Shown: positions 17,235 through 25,569, counted from the stretch's first letter. The stretch is DNA of 64,000 nucleotides from 66-474 sp036279975 (GCA_036279975.1 DASURP010000010.1:1-64000); one strand, 5' to 3'. Program-made: numbers and translations. Notes: generated by a model from the letters alone, not told the origin.

Positions 17235-17825
17235 TCAATCAAAAGTCGTGCTGCGTGCGCGCCCGGCAGGCTGCCGGCGACTGCGCCATGGCAGCATGCG
17301 CAGCAGCGTGTCGTCGCGCATGAAGTAGTGGTGGAACAGTGCGGCGGCCGCGTGCAAGCCGACGAGGTAGTAGCCGAGCGTGCCGATGGTCTCGTGGATC
17401 TCCTCGAAGTCGTGGGCCAGCGCCTGGTCCGGTCCGACCAGGGCCGGCAGGTGCAATCCGAAGAAGGGGACCGGATCGCCCTCCGCGCTCAAAGTGAGCC
17501 AACCCAGCAGCGGCATCACGATCAGGAACGCGTACAGGGCCAGGTACATCGCCGCGGCCAGCCGCCGCATCCAGGCCGGGGGCGACGGCGCGATGGGCGG
17601 CGCCCGGAACAGCAACCGCAACACCAGGCGTACGCCGACCACCCCGAACACCGTCAGGCCCAGCATGAAATGCCATGCCTTCATCGCTTCGCGCGGGTCG
17701 CTGCCCTTCGGAAAGACCTCGCGCAGTTCGATCAACGCGTACACCGCGACCAGCAACGCCAGCGTCAGCCAATGCGCGGCAATCGACAAGGTATGGTAAC
17801 GGTTGCTGGTGGTTTTCAGGTCCAT
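17235..17825 (-). CDS. Cytochrome b561 family protein of the sqr operon
   Basis: A 196-residue four-span dihaem cytochrome. It opens RYHTLSIAAHWLTLALL. Candidate haem ligands are H17 in span 1, H52 in span 2 (AWHFMLG), and the histidines of EIHETIGTLGYYLVGLHAAAALFHHYFM. It could exchange electrons between the quinone pool and a periplasmic partner, and so support the SQR encoded upstream. It is second in the operon, 54 bp after sqr and 13 bp before the DUF2892 start. Confidence 0.88.
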   Translation of the reverse strand: MDLKTTSNRYHTLSIAAHWLTLALLVAVYALIELREVFPKGSDPREAMKAWHFMLGLTVFGVVGVRLVLRLLFRAPPIAPSPPAWMRRLAAAMYLALYAFLIVMPLLGWLTLSAEGDPVPFFGLHLPALVGPDQALAHDFEEIHETIGTLGYYLVGLHAAAALFHHYFMRDDTLLRMLPWRSRRQPAGRARSTTFD

Positions 17826-17879
17826 GGATCCGCTCGCATGCCGGCATGCCGGCGCCTGATTGACTACGGGACGCGTGGT

Positions 17880-19166
17880 TCATCGCGTGCCGGTTCCGGG
17901 TTTCAGCCGCTCGATGCCGAGCAGCTTCATGATGTATTTCTCGTAGATGGGCTCGCTGTGGCCGGTGCGCATCTTCCGCAGGTAATACTTCTCGAACGCG
18001 ACCTTCGCGACATGCACCCATTTGCCGATCTTCGTCCAGGTGACGTTGCGCGGCGGGATCTGCGGCAGCGCCACGAACGCGGCGCCGGTGTCGCCCATGT
18101 CGGCCAGGCACACCGCGTTCCAGGTCGCTTCGGCCGCGGCCGCCCTTCCGGCCAGCTCATCCCGCAGGTTGGCGGCGATCGCGGTCACCATCGATTCGAT
18201 CATCAACCCGGTCTTGGGCGCGCCGGTCGGCACCGGCGTCACCTCGACCGGGGGAATCGCCACGCACACACCGGCGGCGAAGATGTTGCGGTACTTCAGG
18301 TTGCGCTGGTGCTTGTCGATCAGGATGAAGCCCCGCGGGTTGACCAGCCCGTCGATGCCGCGCACGGCGTCGACGCCGGTGAAGGCTGGGATGACCATCG
18401 AGTACGCGAATGGCAATGCATGTTCCCGGGCCACCTGTCCGTCCGCAGCCATTTCCTCCGCGTGCAGCATGCCGGCCTCGACACGCGTGATGCGCGCATT
18501 GGTGATCCAGCGGATGTGGCGCTGGCGGAATTCGGATTCGAGCAGGCCTTGCGAATCGCCCACCCCGCCAAGCCCCATGTGGCCGATCCAGGGCTCGCTG
18601 GTCACGTAGGTCATCGGTACCTTGTCGCGCAGCTTGCGTTTGCGCAGGTCGGCGTCGAGGATCATGGCGGTCTCGTAGGCGGGGCCGAAGCAGCTCGCGC
18701 CCTGCGCCGCAGCCACCACGATCGGGCCGGGATGCTCGACGAACGCCTGGTACGCGGCCCAGGCCCGCTCCGCATGCGGCGTGGTGCACACCGATTGGGT
18801 GTGGCCATCGGGCCCCAGTCCGGGAATTTCATCGAAAGCCAGGCGCGGCCCGGTGGTGATCACAAGATAGTCGTAGGGCACTTCGCGTCCGCCCGCGGTG
18901 ACCAGTTTGTCCTCGTCCGGATGGAGCCTGGCCGCGGGCTCGCCGATGAACTCGATGCCGCGCCGGGCCAGCGGCCCGGCGACGTCCAGGCCCACCTGGG
19001 CGGGCCGCCGCCAGCCCACCGCGACCCACGGATTGGACGGCGTGAAGGAAAAGCGCGGGCCATCGCCGACCACGGTCAGGCCGTGCTGCTTGCCGAGCGC
19101 GGCGCGCAGTTCGTATGCTGCACTCATGCCGCCCAGTCCGGCCCCCAACACCACGATTCTGGCCAT
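17880..19166 (-). CDS. sqr: Sulfide:quinone oxidoreductase
   Basis: A 428-residue FAD flavoprotein that oxidises sulfide to polysulfide/persulfide and reduces quinone at the periplasmic or inner face of the membrane. The N-terminal dinucleotide motif is VVLGAGLGGMSAA. The three redox cysteines of the Acidithiobacillus-type enzyme are all present: C127 (SVCTTPHAE), C159 (GASCFGPAYE) and C353 (AVCLADMGD), close to C128/C160/C356 of the model protein. VEVTPVPTGAPKTG and a C-terminal amphipathic segment are also conserved. A GAGGG site sets the start. It is first gene of the operon and divergent from an SqrR-like repressor. Confidence 0.92.
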   Translation of the reverse strand: MARIVVLGAGLGGMSAAYELRAALGKQHGLTVVGDGPRFSFTPSNPWVAVGWRRPAQVGLDVAGPLARRGIEFIGEPAARLHPDEDKLVTAGGREVPYDYLVITTGPRLAFDEIPGLGPDGHTQSVCTTPHAERAWAAYQAFVEHPGPIVVAAAQGASCFGPAYETAMILDADLRKRKLRDKVPMTYVTSEPWIGHMGLGGVGDSQGLLESEFRQRHIRWITNARITRVEAGMLHAEEMAADGQVAREHALPFAYSMVIPAFTGVDAVRGIDGLVNPRGFILIDKHQRNLKYRNIFAAGVCVAIPPVEVTPVPTGAPKTGLMIESMVTAIAANLRDELAGRAAAAEATWNAVCLADMGDTGAAFVALPQIPPRNVTWTKIGKWVHVAKVAFEKYYLRKMRTGHSEPIYEKYIMKLLGIERLKPGTGTR

Positions 19167-19196
19167 GACACCCTCGCCGTCCTTTATGATCATCAT

Positions 19197-19220
19197 CTAA
19201 TTTAGTTACAGCTTAATAAG
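19197..19220. promoter_or_regulatory. Twin palindromes, candidate SqrR/BigR operator
   Basis: Two 9-bp palindromes, CTAATTTAG (19197-19205) and CTTAATAAG (19212-19220), six bases apart, in a strikingly AT-rich patch between sqr and the ArsR gene. They overlap a likely promoter for the repressor (GTTACA, 17 bp, TACAAT at 19228-19233), as expected for an autorepressing ArsR-family operator. Confidence 0.6.
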
Positions 19221-19275
19221 AAAAGGGTACAATGTCAACACCCTGAGCGCCTTTGCCCGCTCGCTGGCCGCCACC

Positions 19276-19626
19276 ATGAATCCCGCCCCCACCCTCGACC
19301 TCGACGCGATGCAAGCCCATTCCGACGAAGCGGCGCAGCTGCTGCGGGCGCTGGGAAACACCCAACGCCTGCGCATCCTGTGCCTGCTGATCGGGGACGA
19401 GCTGAACGTCGGCCAGATCAACCAGCACCTGCCGGAGCTGAGCCAATCGGCGCTCTCGCAACACCTCGCCCGACTGCGCGAGCAGGGACTGGTGGTGACG
19501 CGGCGCGAAGCGCAAACGGTCTGGTACTCGCTGCCGCCGGGGCCGGCGCAGGCGATCATCGCGACGCTCCACGGCATCTACTGCGCGCCGCGCAAGCCCG
19601 GACACCGAGCCGTGCACAAGCGCTAG
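19276..19626 (+). CDS. ArsR-family persulfide-sensing repressor (SqrR/BigR-like)
   Basis: A 116-residue winged-helix repressor. The recognition helix is LSQSALSQHLARLREQGLVVTRREAQTVWYSL. It has exactly two cysteines, C36 (RILCLLIG) and C103 (IYCAPR), 67 residues apart. In SqrR and BigR the two sensing cysteines are 66 residues apart and form a polysulfide link when sulfide-derived sulfur is present. Arsenic-type metal motifs are missing. Together with the divergent sqr operon this makes a sulfide-responsive switch the best reading. The ribosome site is weak. Confidence 0.88.
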   Translation: MNPAPTLDLDAMQAHSDEAAQLLRALGNTQRLRILCLLIGDELNVGQINQHLPELSQSALSQHLARLREQGLVVTRREAQTVWYSLPPGPAQAIIATLHGIYCAPRKPGHRAVHKR

Positions 19627-19765
19627 CCGCGTGCGCGCAACCGGATTGGCACCGGGACGACCATCCGGGCGATTTGTGTTTGCGTCCATCACGCCTTGCT
19701 CCGCCAGCGCGCGGTCACGCCGCGCCGCCTGCGTGACGATTGCACCGCAACGGCAGCCACGCCGG

Positions 19766-19779
19766 TTGATGCGGGTCAA
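19766..19779. promoter_or_regulatory. FNR-type box, distal
   Basis: TTGAT-GCGG-GTCAA, a full match. It is 183 bp before the NO reductase start and downstream of the ArsR gene; the target is uncertain. Confidence 0.5.
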
Positions 19780-19881
19780 CTCAAACGGGCCCGCGCGTGC
19801 AGGCCTGCCCGAAGCCAGGCGAGCGGGCGGCACGCGCCCCGGCCACGCGGCAGGCACGGCTCCGACGACTTGGCGCAACGA

Positions 19882-19895
19882 TTGACGGGGGTCAA
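19882..19895 (+). promoter_or_regulatory. FNR/DNR-type box of the NO reductase gene
   Basis: TTGAC-GGGG-GTCAA. Its centre is 67 bp from the start codon, and GACAAT (19918-19923) is centred exactly 32 bp downstream, as in a class II FNR promoter. Confidence 0.8.
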
Positions 19896-19955
19896 TTGAC
19901 AACGCGGTCAACAGCCAGACAATCCGCGCCGTTCCGGGCCCACCGAGGTGCAGTC

Positions 19956-22271
19956 ATGTCCGCCACGTTGCCGCTGTCCGAGTCCGAAGCCCCACTCTCA
20001 CCCTGGTGGAAGCGCACCATCCTTGCCGTGATGGTGCTGGGCTTCGCGGTGCTGGTCGCGATCACGGTGCTCGGTTACAAAAAAGCGCCGCCGATTCCCG
20101 ACCGGATCGTCGATGTCCACGGCAACACCTTGTTCGAGGGTGCCGACATCCGTGCCGGACAAGGCGTGTTCCTGAAGTACGGGCTGATGGACAACGGCTC
20201 GATCTGGGGCCACGGCGCCTATCTCGGCCCCGATTACTCGGCGGCGGCGCTGCACGCGATGGGCGTGGACGTCGCGGACAGCCTGGCTGCGCGGCAGTAC
20301 GGCAAGCCATTCGGCGAGCTCGATGCGACCCGGCAGGCAGCGGTACGCGCGGAGGTCGCGGTGACACTCAAGGCCAACCGTTACGACACCGCCACGGGCA
20401 CCCTGGTGTTGACCCCGGAAGAAGCGCTGGCGTGGCAACAGGGGCAGGCGCACTGGGCCGATTACTTCAGGCACCCCGAGCGCAACGGCGGGCTCAAGCC
20501 GGACCTGGTTTCCGACCCACAGGAGCTGCGTGAATTCACCGCCTTCGTCACGTGGGCCGCATGGGCTTCGGTGGCCGAACGCCCCGGCTACGGATATTCC
20601 TACACCAACAATTTCCCCTACGACCCGCTGGTCGGCAATACCGCGATCCCCGGCGCGGTGCTGTGGAGCGCATTGAGCCTGCTGATGCTGCTGGGCGGTA
20701 TCGCGGCGGTGCTGCTGTTGTTCGGCAAGTTCGACTACCTCGGCTGGATTTCGCGCGGACACGCGCTGCATCCCCACATCGTGCCGGGCCAGGCCGGTCC
20801 CGGGCAACGCGCGCTGGTGAAGTTCTTCGTGGTGGTCGCGGCGCTGTTCGTGTTCCAGACCCTGGTCGGTGCCGCCACCGCGCACTACCGCGCCGATCCC
20901 GGCAGCTTCTACGGCTTCCATCTGGAAAACATCTTCCCCAGCAATTTGATGCGTACCTGGCACCTGCAGAGCGCGATCTTCTGGATTGCAACGGCCTACG
21001 CCGCGGCGGCGTTGTTCCTCGGACGCACGTTGCGTGACCACGAGCCGCGCGGTTTCAGCGCGTGGGTGAACATCCTGTTCGTCGCGTTCGTCGCGGTGAT
21101 CGGGCTCAGCCTGCTGGGCGAATGGGCCGGCATCGCCGGCTGGTTCGGCAAGCTCTGGTTCTGGTTCGGCAACCAGGGCTGGGAGTACCTCGAAATCGGC
21201 CGGTTCTGGCAGATCCTGCTGATCGTGGGCCTGCTGGCGTGGTTCGCGGTGCTGTACTGGATCGCGCACCCGCGCAAGGCCGCCGACGCCAACGCGCGGC
21301 CACTCGCCAGGATGTTCCTGCTCTCGGCGCTGGCGATCCCGGTGTTCTACCTGCCGGCGCTGTTCTATGGCGCACACACCAACTACACCATCGTCGACAC
21401 CTGGCGGTTCTGGATCATCCACTTGTGGGTGGAAGGCTTCTTCGAGTTCTTCGCGACCACCGTGGTGGCGCTGACCTTCTACCAGATGGGCATCGCGCAC
21501 AAGAACGTCGCGCTGCGCGTGATCTACCTCGACGCAATCCTGTATTTCCTCGCCGGCCTGATCGGCACCGGCCACCACTGGTATTTCACGGGGCACACGC
21601 AGTTCAACATGGCGCTGTCAGCGCTGTTCTCGGCGCTGGAAGTGGTGCCGCTGACGCTGCTGACGCTGGACGCCTGGGACTTCGTGCGCACCACGCGCGG
21701 CGAGGTCGACATCGACGGTACCCGCCGTCGCGTGCCGCACAAGTGGACGTTCTACTTCCTGATGGCGGTTGGCTTCTGGAACTTCGCCGGGGCGGGCATG
21801 TTCGGATTCCTGATCAACCTGCCGATCATCAGCTACTACGAAGTCGGTACCCAGTTGACGCCGAACCACGGCCACGCCGCGATGATGGGCGTGTTCGGGA
21901 TGCTGGCGCTGGCGCTGATGGTGTTCGTGCTGCGCCAGGCCAGTGATGAGCGCAGCTGGCCCGGCATCGAGAAATACGTCAAGGTCGCGTTCTGGGGCAC
22001 CAACGTCGGACTGGCCATGATGCTGGTGATGAGCCTGTTCCCGAGCGGCGTCCTGCAAATCTGGGACGTGGTCCAGCACGGCTACTGGCATGCGCGCAGC
22101 TTCGACTTCATCGGCACGCCACGCGCACGGTTGATCGAATGGCTGCGCTTGCCGGGCGACCTGGTATTCATCGTGTTCGGCGCCATCCCGATGCTGATCG
22201 CCGCGGGCAAGACCTGGCTGGGGCTGCGTGCCACGTATGCCAACGGTGGCGGCCCGGCGCCCCGCGGATGA
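19956..22271 (+). CDS. norZ: Quinol-dependent nitric oxide reductase (qNor)
   Basis: A 771-residue inner-membrane enzyme reducing 2 NO to N2O with electrons from quinol. The N-terminal extension (about 30-250) resembles NorC fused to the NorB body but lacks a CxxCH motif, the mark of qNor. The 12-span catalytic part carries the haem/FeB histidines (TWHLQSAIFW, GTGHHWYFTGH, TPNHGHAAMMG) and the glutamates of HLWVEGFFEFFATT. GAGGTG sets the ATG. It stands alone behind FNR-type boxes, so NO detoxification during oxygen limitation is the likely job; no other denitrification gene is in the window. Confidence 0.94.
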   Translation: MSATLPLSESEAPLSPWWKRTILAVMVLGFAVLVAITVLGYKKAPPIPDRIVDVHGNTLFEGADIRAGQGVFLKYGLMDNGSIWGHGAYLGPDYSAAALHAMGVDVADSLAARQYGKPFGELDATRQAAVRAEVAVTLKANRYDTATGTLVLTPEEALAWQQGQAHWADYFRHPERNGGLKPDLVSDPQELREFTAFVTWAAWASVAERPGYGYSYTNNFPYDPLVGNTAIPGAVLWSALSLLMLLGGIAAVLLLFGKFDYLGWISRGHALHPHIVPGQAGPGQRALVKFFVVVAALFVFQTLVGAATAHYRADPGSFYGFHLENIFPSNLMRTWHLQSAIFWIATAYAAAALFLGRTLRDHEPRGFSAWVNILFVAFVAVIGLSLLGEWAGIAGWFGKLWFWFGNQGWEYLEIGRFWQILLIVGLLAWFAVLYWIAHPRKAADANARPLARMFLLSALAIPVFYLPALFYGAHTNYTIVDTWRFWIIHLWVEGFFEFFATTVVALTFYQMGIAHKNVALRVIYLDAILYFLAGLIGTGHHWYFTGHTQFNMALSALFSALEVVPLTLLTLDAWDFVRTTRGEVDIDGTRRRVPHKWTFYFLMAVGFWNFAGAGMFGFLINLPIISYYEVGTQLTPNHGHAAMMGVFGMLALALMVFVLRQASDERSWPGIEKYVKVAFWGTNVGLAMMLVMSLFPSGVLQIWDVVQHGYWHARSFDFIGTPRARLIEWLRLPGDLVFIVFGAIPMLIAAGKTWLGLRATYANGGGPAPRG

Positions 22272-22326
22272 ACCAACGAACAGCGTTCGCCGCAGGTCCG
22301 GCCGGCGCGCCAGCCGAGGTCCGGAC

Positions 22327-23349
22327 TCAGTGGCCAGCCGCCGCGCGCATCATCTTCCTGTGCCGCTGCTGGCGCGTGATCGGCGCGGACCGCCGGCGTC
22401 GCAGGGGCTCCCGCACGGCCTGCTCCACCCGTTTGAGTGCGCCATCCATCGCACCCTGCAGGGAGTCGCTGCGGGATTCGACCACGACTGCCTGCATGCC
22501 ACGCAGGCTGACCTTGATGCGGCACAGCTTGTCCACGCCACCGCGCGGACCGTTGTCGTCCTCCAGCCGCACGCTGACCCGCTGCACGTCCGGCGCGAAC
22601 TTGCCGAGCCTGCGGCCAAGCTTGCGTCGCAGGTAGGCCTTGTCGGCAGGACCGGCGGACGACCCCGCGGAACGGATGTACGCGGGGATGTCCGTGGGCA
22701 CGCTGGCCGCACCCGCGTGTTTCAGCGCGCGGGTGGTGGTCGCTGCCAGCGGCGCACGCCGGGTGCTGTCCGGGGTGCGCACGCGTTCGCGCCCTGCCCG
22801 CGAAGTGTTGCGTCCGCTGGCCGCCGCGGGTCGCTCCACGTCGGTGCCCCGTTTGGGTGGCTTGGGCTTCCCGCCACCGGCGCCCGAACCGCGCCGCTCC
22901 CGCGCCCGCGACGTGGCCCTGCGGGAGCTGGCGGGCGGCAACCGCATCGAACGTCGTTGCGCCCGCACCAAAGGGCGCGTGGCGCCGCGTCCGAGTTCGT
23001 CGAGTACATCGGTTGCGGTGACGATGCCGACCACCCGGTCATCCACCAACACCGGAAGCGAACCAACCATGCGCCCGCGCATCAGGTTGGCGGCCTGCCG
23101 CAGCGTCATGTCGGGCGTCGCCAGTGCGGGCGAGCCCGACATCAACTCGCCGATGCTGCGGCCCCGGCGTGTCGCGGCGCCCCGGCGTCCGCCGAGGTCC
23201 CGCTCCGAGAGCATCCCCACCATGCGGCCGCCCTCGAGCACGACCAGATGGCGAATCCGGGCGCGCTGCATCCGTGCCCACGCAACGTCGGCCGTCTCAT
23301 CCGGGGCGGCGGTGATGACCTCGGTGCTCATGATTTCGTGTAATCGCAT
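22327..23349 (-). CDS. CBS-pair protein fused to an HPF/RaiA-like domain
   Basis: A 340-residue protein with two parts. Residues 1-120 are two CBS motifs (IMSTEVITAAPDETADVAWARM ... GIVTATDVLDEL), which usually bind adenine nucleotides. A basic, Ala/Ser/Arg-rich linker covers about 125-240. Residues 245-330 (AYLRRKLGRRLGKFAPDVQRVSVRLEDDNG, then CRIKVSLRGMQAVVVESRSDSLQGAMDGALKRVEQAV) show the beta-alpha-beta-beta-beta-alpha pattern of ribosome hibernation factors HPF/RaiA. The natural reading is a hibernation factor gated by adenylate level, which is inference. An FNR-type box is 109 bp upstream. Confidence 0.82.
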   Translation of the reverse strand: MRLHEIMSTEVITAAPDETADVAWARMQRARIRHLVVLEGGRMVGMLSERDLGGRRGAATRRGRSIGELMSGSPALATPDMTLRQAANLMRGRMVGSLPVLVDDRVVGIVTATDVLDELGRGATRPLVRAQRRSMRLPPASSRRATSRARERRGSGAGGGKPKPPKRGTDVERPAAASGRNTSRAGRERVRTPDSTRRAPLAATTTRALKHAGAASVPTDIPAYIRSAGSSAGPADKAYLRRKLGRRLGKFAPDVQRVSVRLEDDNGPRGGVDKLCRIKVSLRGMQAVVVESRSDSLQGAMDGALKRVEQAVREPLRRRRSAPITRQQRHRKMMRAAAGH

Positions 23350-23451
23350 GATGTGTCCCTTGGCAGTTCGTGCGGGAAATCCGGCCTGTCCGGAAGTCCC
23401 GGGATTCGCACACGCATCGTTTCATCCATATCCACACCGTACGCCGGGGAA

Positions 23452-23465
23452 TTGATCCCCGTCAA
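23452..23465 (-). promoter_or_regulatory. FNR-type box upstream of the CBS-HPF gene
   Basis: TTGAT-CCCC-GTCAA, a full match, with TATGGA centred 31 bp away on the minus strand; it leaves a leader of about 68 bp. Confidence 0.7.
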
Positions 23466-23560
23466 CGCGGCCATGGATCCAACGCTGCCGGGTCCGACGC
23501 TGCCGACCCGGCATGTGCGCGGCCATGGCGGCACCACGGATCCGCCTGTCAGGGGTTTGG

Positions 23561-23574
23561 TTGACGCCGATCAA
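23561..23574 (+). promoter_or_regulatory. FNR-type box upstream of the cytochrome-porin gene
   Basis: TTGAC-GCCG-ATCAA, a full match centred 102 bp before the start codon. Confidence 0.65.
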
Positions 23575-23669
23575 CTGCGCCGGCCCGGACCCGTGGTTCC
23601 TTTGCCGGCAAGGATGCGTCCCGCAACACGACTTCGCCCGGGTTTCGATGGCTGCACGAGGGGAAACAC

Positions 23670-24986
23670 ATGTTGCAGCGGAATGTCGTCAACATGTTCT
23701 GGGCGCTGGCCCGCGTGGCCGCGCTCCTGCTGGCCGGTGCGGCGCTGCTCGCAATATCGACCCGAAGCGCCTCGGCGATGCCCGAGTTCGCGCGTCGCTA
23801 CAACCTGAGCTGCGCGGCGTGCCACTCGGCCTTCCCGCGCCTGAACCAGTTCGGCGAGCACTTCGCCGCCAACAACATGCGCCTGCCGAACTGGATGGAA
23901 ACCTCGAAGCAGTTGGGCGACACGCGCCTCGCGCTGCCGGACCACGTTCCGTTGGCCGTGCGCGCGCAGGCATACGTGCAGGCCCGCGACGGCAAGACGA
24001 TCGACCCCCTGACCGGCGCCACCCAATACGCGGCGACGGATTTCCAGGCGCCCTACCTGGTCAAGGTCCTGTCCAGCGCGCCGCTCAGCGAGAACATCAC
24101 TTACTACTTCTATGCGATCTTCGCCGAGAAGGGCGAGAACGGCACCGTGCTGGTCGAGGATGCCTGGTTCAGTTACGCCAACCTTTTCCGCACCGGCATC
24201 GACATGATGCTCGGACAATTCCAGATTTCCGACCTGATGTTCCCACGCGAAGTCCGCCTCCCGTTCCAGGACTACATGGTTTATCGCATGGCCGGGATCA
24301 CCTATGACCGCGGCGTGCTGTTCAGCCGCGGAGCCGGTCCGTTCAACCTGGATCTCGGCTTCACCAACGGCAACGGCATCAACGGCAATCTCAAGATCAA
24401 CAGCCCCGGTTACGGCCGCCCCGACCGGATGTTCGACAACGACAGCTCCAAGACCGTGTTCGGGCGCATCGGCGCGGAGCTGGGGCCGGTGCACGCGGGC
24501 CTGTTCGGCGCTTCCGGCAAGCAGCGCAGCGCGACCGGCCCCGCGGGCCTGCTGGGTGGCGCACGCGATACCGACAAGCGTATTTTCGGCCTCGACGCCT
24601 CGGGCCAGTTCAGCCCCAACGTGTACTGGTATGTCCAATACCTGTGGAACGCCTGGGACGGATTCCTGGACGCCGACCCCGCGCGCAATTACCACTGGAA
24701 CGGCGGGTTCGCCGGCATCGACTGGATCCCGAACGACCGCTGGGCGTTTTCGGCCCTCTACAACCGCGACAATGCCGGCGACCTTGCGCGTACCAACACC
24801 ATCTACGAAGGCATCGCGATGAACAGCCTTACCTTGACGTCGTCGTACTACTTCATGCGCAATGTCAAGGGCATCATCGAGCTCAACTTCGATTTCCTGG
24901 ACAAGACCAGGCCGGTCGGGCCGTACTTCGTCGGCCACCTGGACAAGGAAAACTACATCCTGGTCGGCTTCGACACGGCGTTCTGA
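23670..24986 (+). CDS. Monoheme cytochrome c-porin fusion (Cyc2-like)
   Basis: A 438-residue outer-membrane protein. After a signal peptide (1-36) comes FARRYNLSCAACHSAFPRLNQFGEHFAANN, a single CAACH haem site at about 48-52 followed by the LN-x-FG motif. The remaining 370 residues alternate polar and hydrophobic strands with many aromatics, as in a 14-16-strand beta-barrel, and end in Phe. A short haem domain joined to a porin is the design of Cyc2, the outer-membrane iron oxidase, and of wider relatives of unknown donor. Iron oxidation is not shown; other extracellular electron exchange is possible. It overlaps no gene, and a small exported-protein gene follows by 1 bp. Confidence 0.8.
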   Translation: MLQRNVVNMFWALARVAALLLAGAALLAISTRSASAMPEFARRYNLSCAACHSAFPRLNQFGEHFAANNMRLPNWMETSKQLGDTRLALPDHVPLAVRAQAYVQARDGKTIDPLTGATQYAATDFQAPYLVKVLSSAPLSENITYYFYAIFAEKGENGTVLVEDAWFSYANLFRTGIDMMLGQFQISDLMFPREVRLPFQDYMVYRMAGITYDRGVLFSRGAGPFNLDLGFTNGNGINGNLKINSPGYGRPDRMFDNDSSKTVFGRIGAELGPVHAGLFGASGKQRSATGPAGLLGGARDTDKRIFGLDASGQFSPNVYWYVQYLWNAWDGFLDADPARNYHWNGGFAGIDWIPNDRWAFSALYNRDNAGDLARTNTIYEGIAMNSLTLTSSYYFMRNVKGIIELNFDFLDKTRPVGPYFVGHLDKENYILVGFDTAF

Positions 24987-24987
24987 C

Positions 24988-25554
24988 ATGCGCGCCCCGA
25001 CCTGCCCGTGCTGGCGACATGCCTGGCCCTGCGCCGTGGCGCTGGCGCTGCTGGCGGCATCGGGCGGCGCGCTGGCGCAAGGCGTGAAGGTCGGCACCCT
25101 GCGCATCGCGTCCGTGCCGGCGGGCGCCAGCGTCGAGCTGGTCGGCGGCGCTGCAGGCGTGACGCCGTTGGCGGTCAGCGAGCGCGACATCTATCCCAAC
25201 CATTACTCCGACGCGCGCGCAGACATGTACGGGATGGTCCTGCTCCGGCACCCCGGCTGCGCGCCGCTGCGCCACCGGGTCACGCTGGGCGACATCGAGC
25301 AGGGTTTGCAGTTGCGCCTCGCCTGCGACACTGCCGCGGCCGGACCGCTCGAGGCGCCGCCGGAATTGTCGCCGGCGGCGCTGCCCGCGGCGCAATCGTT
25401 CACCGCCGCGCCACGCCCAGGCGCGACACTTCCCCAGCGCCGCCTGCGCCAACTGCAGGTGCTGCAGGAACTGCTGGACGACGGATTGATCGGCCCGGAC
25501 GAGGAACAGCGCATCCGCCGGCGGATCCTGCAGGCCGGGTCGTCCGGCGACTAG
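24988..25554 (+). CDS. Exported protein with PEGA-like and SHOCT-like parts
   Basis: A 188-residue protein with a signal peptide (1-31, ending ALAQ). A PEGA-like stretch, GTLRIASVPAGASVELVGG, follows at about 36-54. The C terminus QLQVLQELLDDGLIGPDEEQRIRRRIL is a SHOCT-type oligomerisation motif. It begins immediately after the cytochrome-porin stop and is probably co-transcribed with it, so it may help assemble or anchor that protein; this is inference. Family not otherwise recognised. Confidence 0.75.
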   Translation: MRAPTCPCWRHAWPCAVALALLAASGGALAQGVKVGTLRIASVPAGASVELVGGAAGVTPLAVSERDIYPNHYSDARADMYGMVLLRHPGCAPLRHRVTLGDIEQGLQLRLACDTAAAGPLEAPPELSPAALPAAQSFTAAPRPGATLPQRRLRQLQVLQELLDDGLIGPDEEQRIRRRILQAGSSGD

Positions 25555-25569
25555 AGAGCGTTGCGCGAT

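Larger units (their letters stand above)
19627..19955. other. Intergenic region before quinol NO reductase
   Basis: No gene is visible. It contains FNR-type boxes at 19766-19779 and 19882-19895, and directly after the second a TTGAC-N6-GTCAA element (19896-19911) whose 6-bp spacing does not fit the consensus. The first box has TGCAAT 31 bp away on the minus strand, so it might drive a leftward transcript antisense to the repressor gene. Confidence 0.5.
23350..23669. other. Divergent region with two FNR-type boxes
   Basis: These 320 bp hold no gene. One box lies toward each flanking gene (23452-23465 and 23561-23574), suggesting back-to-back FNR-dependent promoters. Confidence 0.5.

Noticed and set aside
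17840..17853. Perfect 14-bp palindrome GCCGGCATGCCGGC between sqr and cytochrome b561 genes
   Set aside because: Made of two CATGCCGG repeats in GC-rich DNA. It may be chance, and no transcription or regulator link is evident.
19896..19911. TTGAC-AACGCG-GTCAA directly after the qNor FNR box
   Set aside because: The half-sites are right but the spacer is 6 bp instead of 4, so a normal FNR dimer should not fit. It is kept only as a note.
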